This document shows, piece after piece, positions 55,822 through 64,000 of a stretch of DNA of 64,000 bases. The notes beneath the pieces are model-generated. The model did no database searches, was not told the origin of the DNA, and was given only the letters and a program-made list of their open reading frames with translations. Both the position numbers and the translations under genes were made by a program. Source of the stretch: Silene conica. Taxonomy: Eukaryota; Streptophyta; Magnoliopsida; Caryophyllales; Caryophyllaceae. How positions within the stretch are numbered: position 1 is the first letter of the stretch; each line of letters opens with the position of its first letter. The stretch spans positions 51,926,579 to 51,990,578 of the forward strand of contig CM055313.2 of NCBI GenBank assembly GCA_029255685.2, in the 5' to 3' direction.

Positions 55822-57558
55822 ATGGACGGAAAGACGACCACCGTAGCCACCACCAGCACCGCGGCAGCAGCCACGGCGGCCGCTAGTTCCTCTACCTCCA
55901 CTTCTGCCGCAGCAACCACCTCTGCCATGGTGGTTGCCACACCCCATGTTCCAGCTCCTGTACGACCACCACCACCAGCCACTACAACCTACCGAGCCAT
56001 CTCCGTCACAACCATGGCACCAGTCGCTTCTTCTTCCTTAACTGATAAAGGGAAGGAGAAGGTTCTCGTTCTAAGGCAGAAGGGACGGAAGTCCGTACTC
56101 GGCATGTCACCTCGACGTGCTCCACGACCACCACCTCCACCTGCTATTCCCTCACTTGAGGAAATCTCGAGGTAATTTTCGCCGACACTGATCAGAGAGA
56201 TAGATGGAGGCTCTTGTTGATAATTTTATCCGTGGTAGTAGGTTTTTGTACCGTCCGGACTTATAGACACTAGGACTGCTTAGGCCCCTAGTTGACCTTC
56301 TGACTGGTACGGGGTTGGCGACCATGTCTGAGGCGACCTACCGAGTACCCACTTTGGAGTTTTTTAGCTCCTATTCTTTTTCTGCTGATACTTTTCTGAG
56401 ACTCCCGACGGAGCCCTATATTAACTTTCGACTCAGAAATGAGTCGTATGCCCGGACCTTAGCTAGGTTTGGACAGGTTTTGGGGTTGGTTAGTGACGAA
56501 CACCTGAGACCACCTAGGAACTTGGTTCCAGAGATGTGGGCGGCCCTTTAACATGAACCTTTCGCTAGCCGAAGGGTCGCCTACGTTCACAGGCCTGTAG
56601 TTCATATTTTCCTCCGCTTGCTAGGAGAGTCCATTTTTGCGCGACCTGAGCCAAACAACATTCGTAACCCTGAGTTGGCCATAGTCGCGGGGTACATGAA
56701 CATTGACAGTGGTACCCCTTTTGTCCTTAACATAGCCTACCTCGTGGCTACCCATCTAGGCGACATAGGTCGTAGAGTCACTGCGCTATCGTAGGCGGCG
56801 GACTTGTCACGAAGATATACCGATACATCTTTGATACTTTGCCTAATGGTGAGTCTGTCACCGACGATAGATACATTTGTATAGCTTCCATGGTCCAGTT
56901 GACCTGGTTTGCTCGCGCTGACCGCCGGACCTGGAGGATTGTTGGGTCACCTACAGTAGTCCTCCCTTCTGACTCTTTACCTGCACTCATCCCTCTCACC
57001 ACCGCTGAGTGGCCTAGACCACCACCCTCCTACCTCATCTCTTTCACTCCTTCCTCTTCAAAGAGGAAGCGTACCTCACCTGAGAGAGAGGTCGGAGACA
57101 CTTCACGTCCCCTACCTTCACCGTCATCACGACCATCTTCATCCTCTCAGCCGACCACCTCTCGTACCACTACACACACCACCACCACACCTATACCCAC
57201 ACCCATACCTACACCCATTCCTACACCTTCACCTTCACCTTTCACCACCCCTTCTTCATCATCATCATCATCCACTGCAGGCTTCCCTGCGTATTTCATT
57301 TTACCTCCTATTTTTGAGGTACCACCGGCCGAAGATCGGGGGTACCGTGATCCTCTACTTTTTGAGCTTCTCAGGGCCCAGTCCATTGTTCAGAGGGACC
57401 TTGCCTTGGTCAGCTTTCCGGATTACGATGCGAGGATGCGCACTGACACATTCCGACCTCCCAGTGGTCCTCACCCCTCTTTTTACCGATACCCAGATGG
57501 TGGGTACCCCAGGCCTCTACTGAGGCACCTGGGGAGACAGCGGTACAGAGAGAGGTGA
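55822..57558 (+). mobile_element. Element H downstream ORF (Athila extra ORF)
   Basis: It starts MDGKTTTVATTSTAAAA and continues as an Ala/Thr/Ser/Pro-rich N-terminus with a basic KGKEKVLVLRQKGRK stretch. A conserved core follows (ATYRVPTLEFFSSYSF, FRLRNESYARTLARFGQVLG, IVGGGLVTKIYRYIF, YICIASMVQLTWFARADRR) and then a Ser/Pro/Thr-rich tail. The core matches the two ORF pieces of G. Its role is unknown; the place is that of the env-like ORF, but no signal peptide or clear membrane segment was seen. Several breaks. Confidence 0.65.
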
Positions 57559-58810
57559 GGCGACGTGCGGAGGACCCGCTCAGCATGCCAGTGCCAGTGG
57601 AGGAGGAGAGGCATAAGAGAGCTCTAGAGAGGAGGGTGAGAGTGGTAGTGGGAGTGAGGAGAGTGGCAGTGGTGATGCAGAGAGCTCGGAGGAGGATGTA
57701 GAGTGATAGCTGCAGCTGGTTTGGGGAGGTTATGTATTTCTTGCTTTGCTTTCTTCTTAGTTTTTCTTTTATGCTTTCTAGTTTTGTATATATTTCGCCC
57801 CGTAGGAACATGTATTAGGTTGTATACCCCCTTTCCCTGTTTTGTAGCCAATGAGGACATTCTCCAGTTTGGTTTGGGGAGGTGTAATGCATCCTTTTGC
57901 GTCTGCATTTTTCATTTTGCATGCATTTACGTTTAATTTTTGCATTTTTTCGTTTTCCTTTTATTTTATCTTTCTCACATAAAAATTCAAGAATTCAAAA
58001 AATGCACGTTTACTTTTACATATAGTCGAGTCAGAATGGAGTTTTCTATGATGATATTGCCTTCTAGGATCTTCGAGTTGATTGTCTTTTGCAGTTTTAC
58101 ATCATCATTTTGTAAAAAGCATATAGCATGTCTCGCATTCCGTTTTGGAAATTACACTTGGACCTTCTGAATTTGACTTGACTTGTATTTGGCAAACTAC
58201 ACAAACTTTCTGAGTTTTTAGAGCCATAACTGGTGACATCCATGACCAGTTTATCTAGGATTGAGAGTAGTACTCCCTTCATATCATTGCATTCACATGT
58301 ATGACTTTTGATTGCTTTTTGCCTACACGCATGGTTTGTGGTTGGTGTCACATGTTAGGAGAGTACTTGCATTTTCCCCTTTTCTCATCATACCCATATA
58401 ACTCCACATTTAGCCAAAAACTGCCAGTTGACCTATAAACTACACCCTGATTTAGCCTACCTTGTGTCGAGCTAGCCTTGGTGTTGTTTTGTGGTATATA
58501 TATATTCATTGTATCAGTTTTGGGTTTGATCTTTATTTTCGGAGTTGGTATTTGAGAATTTGGAACTTGAATTCGGATGTATGATTTTTTGTCATGAACT
58601 TCGCAAAAGAAAAAGAAAAGAAAAAAGAGAAAAAAAAAGAAAAAAAAAAAGAAAAGAGAAAAGAAAAATGATTCTCGTGCTTATTTATATCTTTTGGGAA
58701 TGGAAAAAGACAAAAAAAGAAAAAGAAAGAGAAAGAAAGTGTTTGCTAAGCATGATTGTGTGACCGATTCAAGTTCCGGGGTTAGTTGTGTGATATGCCG
58801 AGCATGGCAT
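57559..58810 (+). other. Element H 3' non-coding region
   Basis: TTTGGTTTGGGGAGGT blocks near 57718 and 57869 resemble those of G. No gene was seen. An almost pure A/G tract lies at about 58605-58740. The CACTA element interrupts the region at 58811. Confidence 0.65.
58605..58740 (+). repeat. Polypurine (A/G) low-complexity tract
   Basis: Runs of AAAGAAAAAG with one short T-rich break near 58668-58700. The Lys/Arg-rich short frames across it are artefacts. Confidence 0.85.
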
Positions 58811-58959
58811 CACTACTACAAATATAGGTTTAGGAGACGGGGCTTAAGGAACGAAATTTTGCGGAACCGTCTTAATGTGTCACTAAAATTGGGCGCGAGT
58901 TTTTAATATAGAAATAGAAGACAGTTCTATAAAATGTCCGTCTTTATAGTTTTAAAAAA

Positions 58960-59235
58960 AACCAAAGAGCACGGTTTAAAGAATTAATCGTTCTCTTTGT
59001 TTTTCATACATAACATACCAAGACGGTTGAGTTACCAACCGTGCTCTTTGTTATTCATAAACAACCAAGACGGTTCAGTTTCTAACCGTGCTCTTTGGTT
59101 TTCTTTGTCTGTTAAGTTGCAAACCGTGCTCTTTGTTATTCATACATAAACAACCAAGACGGTTCCTTGTGTAACCGTGCTCTTACATAGCCAACCACGA
59201 CGGTTCATTATTGAACCGTGCTCTTTGGTCTTTCA
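58960..59235. repeat. CACTA subterminal repeats
   Basis: AACCGTGCTCTTT starts at 59037, 59083, 59122, 59172 (shortened) and 59214, with an inverted copy near 58965. CCAAGACGGTT-type words alternate with it (near 59018, 59055, 59154 and 59196), so short hairpins with CGGTT/AACCG arms form. Such motifs bind transposase-related proteins in En/Spm elements. Confidence 0.85.
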
Positions 59236-59240
59236 TAAAT

Positions 59241-60371
59241 TCGAAACAAAACACAATAGAACACAAACGACAGTTTTGAAAACCTCTCAAACACAAAGAC
59301 GACGATACACAATTTCGAAACCCAGCAGCCATAGCTTCTCCTTTGCTCTTGTTTTCGAAGCAACCTAAGCAATAAAACAGTACTTTGACAATTTTTGAAG
59401 CAACTGAAGCAAGCACATCGATAGTTCGTACGCCCTCTTTCTCCTTTACTCGTGTTTTCTTATTTTTCCTCAATTATTCGAATTACCAATATGTATGTCG
59501 TGTTTGGCCGTGATATGAGTTGTTGTGGTTGGGAATGGGTTTAGGGTTTAAGGTTTAGGGAATGGGTTGTTGTGGTTGGGAATGGGTTCTTGTGAAGGCA
59601 GGGTTTGGCCGTGATATGTATGTCGTGTTTGGCCGTGATATGTCGAAATTGGTTGTGATAGTAATGCAAAGAAAAAAGATAATGTCGAAATTTAGTTGAA
59701 CAGGCTAGAGGGGAGAGTGCAGGAACTTAAAGATATAAATTGGTTGTGATAGTAATGCAGAGAAAAAGATACTGTCGAAATTTAGTTGAATTTTTGTGTT
59801 TGAGATCAACCTAAGATGTAATTGTCAATACCATTGTGTAAATTAGTATATGCAAACGGAATACACGTTTACAAGTGAGACGGGCATATGTCTTTTCTTT
59901 TGAGTTTTGATATCTTTTTCTTTATTTTGTAAGCTCTCAAGTCTTGATATTTTCCAGTTTGTATAAAGTAAAAACTAACAAGTGTTTGTGGGCTATCCTT
60001 GTTGTATGCTGGTACTTGGTATTTGATTAGTTCTTAGATACCCCGTAAAACACTGCAGCAATAGGTGGTTTGATCGACGCATTTTGTTTATTGTTTATTT
60101 ATTTAGAAATGGATTATGAGTAATAATGCATACCATGAGAATTCCTGTGGATCTTACTGTAGCATTTGTACAACATATACTAGAGCTCTGTTTTTATCAT
60201 TTAAGCTCTGTTTCATGATACATTTTTTTCTTGTCCTTCATATGGTAGGGTTGAATACTAATCAGGTTAAGCTCTGTTGTTTTGGTTTAAGTCCCATTCT
60301 TGCCGCTTTTCTCGGTCTTTTCCTGCTGCTGTTAATATGTGTTTTTACATGTTATAATTATGTAGACGAAT
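59241..60371 (+). other. CACTA 5' region before the transposase
   Basis: No gene recognised. A short direct repetition of GGTTGGGAATGGG and GGCCGTGATATGT words lies at 59500-59650. AGTAATGCAAAGAAAAAAGATA-like text occurs twice (near 59660 and 59750). Confidence 0.5.
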
Positions 60372-60602
60372 ATGGCTCGTACTTGGATGATTAATGGGAA
60401 AAAAGGCGAAGTAGAATATGATGCCGGGTTAGCTGAATTTTATGACTTCGTAATAAAAAACGTGAAAGACAAATCTAGTATGGCGTGCCCTTGTGATATG
60501 TGCCGGAATATTAGGTATATGAGCTTTGGAGATATAAGAATACATTTAAATAAGACAAATTTTAATCCAAAGTACACTTGTTGGATTTTCCATGGAGAAT
60601 AA
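60372..60602 (+). pseudogene. CACTA transposase-associated N-terminal domain
   Basis: MARTWMINGKKGEVEYDAGL, then CPCDMCRN, then IRIHLNKTNFNPKYTCWIFH and GE. This is the pattern of the transposase-associated domain found before TNP2 in plant CACTA elements, with the CPC..C cluster typical of it. It ends in a stop at 60600-60602. In intact relatives the frame continues into the acidic linker and TNP2. Confidence 0.82.
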
Positions 60603-60655
60603 AAAAATTTAGATGGAATAGATGTCCAATTTGGGGAGATTGAGAGAGAACATGC

Positions 60656-62157
60656 TTGAGTGACGATGAAGAGCCCGATGAGTCTAATTCACTAGAAGAT
60701 TCGGGTTGTAATATGAATACTGAGGCAGGAGATGGGTGTGACGATATGTCGGATAAATCATGGGGAGATATATTTGGAGATAATGATGAGGTTCTTGAAA
60801 CTGATGAGGATCTTGATGAAAATGATTTGGAGGATACTAGTGTTGTATTGGAGAAATTGAAAGATTCTGAAATGCCTCTTTATAGTAGTTGTAAGCACAC
60901 TAAATTGGCAGCTCTTGTTAAGTTATATAATTTGAAAGCAACAAATGGGTGGAGTGACAAGAGTTTCACAGACCTCCTGAAATTATTAAAGGACATGCTC
61001 CCCGAAAATAATGTACTTCCCGATCGTACATATGAGGCAAAGAAGATACTTAGGGAATTGGTATGAAATATGAAAAAATCCACGCATGTCCCAATGATTG
61101 CATATTATATCGCAAAGGATATGCTAATCTCGCTAGTTGTCCAGTGTGTAAGGAATGGCGATACAAAAAGAAGGAGGGGATCCCAGCTAAAGTTTTGTGG
61201 TACTTTCCAATAATTCCTAGGTTGATACGATTATTTGCGAATAAAGATGATGCCAAATTACTCACATGGCATAGTACATCAAAAGCAAATGATGGGAAGT
61301 TGAGACACCTGGCCGATGGGAAAGACTGGAAGTTTATTGATGCAAAATATCCCGAGTTTGGCAAAGAACCCAGAAATCTCCGCCTTGCAGTCTCCACTGA
61401 TGGGATGAATCCCTTTGGAAATTTGAGTAGTCAACATAGTACTTGGCCGGTGTTTTTAGCTATTTACAATTTGTGTCCATATCTTTGCATGAAACGAAAA
61501 TATTTAATGTTGTCTCTATTGATTTCTGGTCCTAAACAACCTGGTAATGATATAGATGTCTACTTAGAGCCTCTTCTTGACGATTTGAGATTATTGTGGG
61601 ATGAAGGGATACGAGTGTTTGATGCCTACCAGAATAGTTATTTCAATTTGAAAGCAATGTTACTATGCACTATTTCTGACTTTCCTGCGTATGGTAATCT
61701 ATCTGGACACACTGTGCACGGGAAGGAGGCTTGCCCCTTGTGTGGAGAAGATGTCGATTCTTGTTATTTGAAGTTTTCTCGTAAGCAAGCGTACTTGGGA
61801 TACCGTAGGTTCTTGGACCCTGATCATTCATATCGTAAGCTACAAAAACCATTCAATAATGGAAGACCTGAACATCGATCTCCTCCTAAGATATTAACCG
61901 GTCATGAAGTATATGAAAGAGTTAAAAAAATTGAGATAACTTATGGGAAAAAGGGTTCTAAATTAGCGTCTCGGGGATATAAGAAGATGTCTCCTCTTTT
62001 TGAAAAACTTCCATATTGGCGTGACCTTTCTATAAGATATTGCTTAGATGTTATGCATATTGAGAAAAATGTGTGTGACAATATAATCAACACTCTTCTG
62101 AATGTTCCGAATAATCAAAAGACAACACATCAACTAGGATGGACATGGTGGATATGA
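60656..62157 (+). pseudogene. CACTA TNP2-type transposase core
   Basis: An acidic linker rich in Asp and Glu (60656-60860) leads to LYSSCKHTKLAALVKLYNLK, LLKLLKDMLPENN and YEAKKILREL. After a one-base frame change near 61063 it continues MKYEKIHACPNDCILYRKGY, CPVCKEWRYKK, LRLAVSTDGMNPFGN, YLEPLLDDLRLLWDEGIRVF, HTVHGKEACPLCGED and YCLDVMHIEKNVCDNII. These are standard TNP2 blocks (En/Spm TNPD relatives), the strand-cutting enzyme. A second frame change lies near 62120, just before DMVDMKIRPELAPE. Confidence 0.88.
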
Positions 62158-62591
62158 AAATCAGACCTGAGTTGGCACCAGAAAAGAAAGGAACACGATA
62201 TTATTTGCCTCCGGCTGCTCATACACTTTCAAGAAAGGAGAAAACAGAGTTTTGTGAGTGCTTAAGTAGTGTTAAAGTGCCGGAGGGATATTCTTCCAAT
62301 ATCAGCAGCCTAGTATCAATGACAGATCTTAAGCTTGTTGGTTTAAAGTCTCATGATTGTCATACTTTGATGCAACAACTACTACCGGTGGCTATACGTT
62401 CGATTTTACCTAAAAAAGTTCGATTCGCCATAAGTAGGTTTTGCTTTTTCTTCAATGCCATATGCAATAAAGTGTTAGATCCCAAGGAGTTGGAGTCTTT
62501 GCACAAACTAATTGTCACTTCTCTTTGTCAATTGGAAATGTACTTTCCTCCTTCATTTTTCACAATAATGGTGCATTTAACTATACACTAG
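62124..62591 (+). pseudogene. CACTA transposase C-terminal DUF4218-like region
   Basis: DMVDMKIRPELAPEKKGTRY, FCECLSSVKVPEGYSSNISS, LKSHDCHTLMQQLLPVAIRS and LESLHKLIVTSLCQLEMYFP are DUF4218-type blocks that follow TNP2 in plant CACTA proteins. Beyond MVHLTIH the frame decays for about 55 bp before the next piece. Confidence 0.82.
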
Positions 62592-62646
62592 AGAAATCAA
62601 ATACCTTGGTCCAGTTTATCTAAGGTATCAATATCCTTTTGAGAGA

Positions 62647-63684
62647 TTGATGAAAGTGTATAAGGATTATACATCTAATAGATATCGTCCTGAAGGGTCT
62701 ATTGCTGAGCGTGCAATCACGGATGAAGCACTTTTTTATTGCTATGCACACTTGTCAGATTCTGAGCTACCTGGGATTCCTAAGAATAGGCACAGCGAGT
62801 GGATGATGGGCAAAGGTCTTAGGGGTCATGTTCGTCTAGATATGGCAATTGAGAAATGGCATATAACACATACATATGTTCTTCATAACGAGGATGAGGT
62901 ACAGCCGTACATTGAGGAACACAAGGCATTGTTGAAGGCGAAGCATCGAAATAAATCAGAGATGTGGATCGCAAGTGAGCACAATAAGACTTTTAGAGTT
63001 TGGTTCAAGGGTCGAGTTATAGAAGACTTACAACAATATCCTGAGTATATTTCTTCTAGATTACAGAGGCTTTGTTTTGGGCCTAAGACTTTTGCATCGT
63101 CTTATACTGGTTATGCCTTTAATGGATCCACCTTTTACACTCGTGGGCAAGATGACATGAGCACGATGCAAAATAGTGGTGTTAGTGTAGAGGCAGAAGG
63201 CATGCATTTTGCTAGTTCGAAAGATAAGAAACCAGTTTTAAGTCAAATGCATTATTATGGATTCATTGAAGAGATTTGGGAGTTAGATTACACAGATTTT
63301 CTAATACCTATATTTGGATGCAAGTGGATTGAAACTACTAGTGGAGTTCGCAAGGATGAACTAGGATTCACCTTAGTAAATCTTAATAAATTTGGTCATA
63401 AGGAGGATCCTTTTATTATAGGGACACAAGCGAAACAAGAATTTTATGTCACCGATCCATCGGATAAAAAGTGGTCAGTTGTGCTATCTGTAAGAAGTAA
63501 GACCACAATGGATAGTTGCGATGACGATGTGGTATTTGAGGGCTTTGATCCTCGTGTACCACATTTAGATGATACGGATATATTCGAGCCTTCTAGTTTA
63601 TATGTTCGTGATGACCATGACGAAGGGATATGGACCAATACCGAGTCTTCTTCTAAAAAACGCCCTCGCGGTTTTGACGCATGA
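62647..63684 (+). pseudogene. CACTA transposase end with DUF4216-like domain
   Basis: MKVYKDYTSNRYRPEGSIAE continues the DUF4218 end. Later blocks (YYGFIEEIWELDYTDFLIPI, FGCKWIETTSG, GFTLVNLNKFGHKEDPFI, QEFYVTDPSDKKWSVVLSVR) match the DUF4216 region. A short acidic tail ends in KKRPRGFDA, followed by a stop. Open throughout, so the damage upstream is recent or limited. Confidence 0.82.
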
Positions 63685-63693
63685 TTAGGTACG

Positions 63694-63694
<1 letters not shown>

Positions 63695-63782
<88 letters not shown>
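63695..63782. repeat. (TTA)n microsatellite, about 29 units
   Basis: Uninterrupted ATT/TTA repeat just after the transposase stop. The poly-leucine open frame over it is an artefact. Confidence 0.95.
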
Positions 63783-63783
<1 letters not shown>

Positions 63784-64000
63784 ATGCTTTTCCTTTTTTT
63801 TACTATGGGCAGCAACGACCTGACTTCAGTCCAAGCAACGCTTCAGTCCCATTATTATTATTATTATCATATAGAATAATTTAGTTTTCTTGGTTGTTTA
63901 TTTTTGCTTAGTGGCAGTATGAGACTTGTTGTATGTACATCATCTGCTGAAATTCTTGTAATTGGCTCTATTATTGATGTTTTAATATAATTTCTCACAT
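63783..64000. other. CACTA 3' region to the window end
   Basis: AT-rich, with a second short (ATT)n near 63850. No gene seen; the right terminal repeat is beyond the window. Confidence 0.5.

Larger units (their letters stand above)
50546..58810 (+). mobile_element. Element H: Athila-like element with gag and protease but no RT or integrase
   Basis: Its parts are the 5' LTR, an Athila-type PBS, gag, protease, a spacer with a palindrome array, a downstream ORF of the type seen in G, and a 3' non-coding region. No RT, RNase H or integrase motif was found between the protease and the downstream ORF. The 3' LTR must lie beyond the CACTA element and the window end. The flank ACAAG (50541-50545) is the candidate TSD. 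Several breaks. It would depend on enzymes of other elements. Confidence 0.82.
58811..64000 (+). mobile_element. CACTA (En/Spm-type) DNA transposon, left end and transposase remains
   Basis: It begins with the terminal motif CACTACTACAAATATAGG at 58811, preceded by CAT, the possible 3-bp TSD. A subterminal repeat zone (58960-59235) and a TNP2-type transposase region (60372-63684) follow, then a long (TTA)n run. The right end is outside the window. It lies in the 3' region of H. Frame breaks in the transposase show it is probably not autonomous now. Confidence 0.88.

Noticed and set aside
60116-60394. Hydrophobic 92-residue frame before the CACTA transposase
   Set aside because: T-rich DNA reads as hydrophobic residues; no matching feature in known CACTA proteins.
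63681-63884. Poly-leucine open frame
   Set aside because: Translation of the (TTA)n microsatellite.

Overview
This window looks like pericentromeric or otherwise repeat-dense DNA from a eudicot plant. It holds Ty1/copia, Ty3/gypsy (chromovirus and Athila-like), L1-type LINE and CACTA elements of plant type, packed end to end. No host gene, rRNA or tRNA gene was recognised. Caryophyllales is only a weak guess.

Layout. Nearly all of 1-45540 lies inside one Athila-like element, here G. Its 5' LTR begins left of the window and its last 81 bp lie at 14166-14246. Its gag remnant is at 14430-14924, pieces of its downstream ORF are at 36176-36400 and 42056-42650, and its 3' LTR is at 44295-45540. 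G has been filled by later insertions. Element X (copia-like, without pol) sits in the 5' LTR of G and itself holds A, a young Tekay-type chromovirus (198-10230, TSD CTAAC), and a LINE 3' end (11290-11616). Next come an LTR piece Y, a copia element B (minus strand), a second X-like copy X2 (minus), a gypsy element E (minus) split by a young copia element D (24687-33329, TSD GAATG), and a very young rearranged copia element F (36401-42055, TSD GAGGA).

Right of G, 45589-50545 is a long LTR-like repeat read on the minus strand. It holds a LINE (45635-47397) and a solo LTR of the E family (48397-49445, TSD CAAAC). Then comes H (50546-58810), an Athila-like element with gag, protease and a downstream ORF but no RT or integrase. 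H is interrupted by a CACTA transposon (58811 to beyond the window end) carrying TNP2-type transposase remains.

The most unusual signals are at the nucleic-acid level. (1) Seven hairpins at 48051-49560 have different stems around one centred core, CCCTGCTCA. (2) Arrays of short palindromes sit in pairs 20-22 bp apart. GGTCGACC-type sites occur in copia leaders (D, F) and in the Athila-like G, CTCGATCGAG sites occur three times in H, and TGCGCA sites occur in the 45589-50545 repeat. (3) One copia family shows two alternative polypurine tracts with two LTR start points. (4) Hairpins with compensating stem changes lie in the copia LTR and in the LINE 3' UTR. All alignments, counts and ages here were made by eye.
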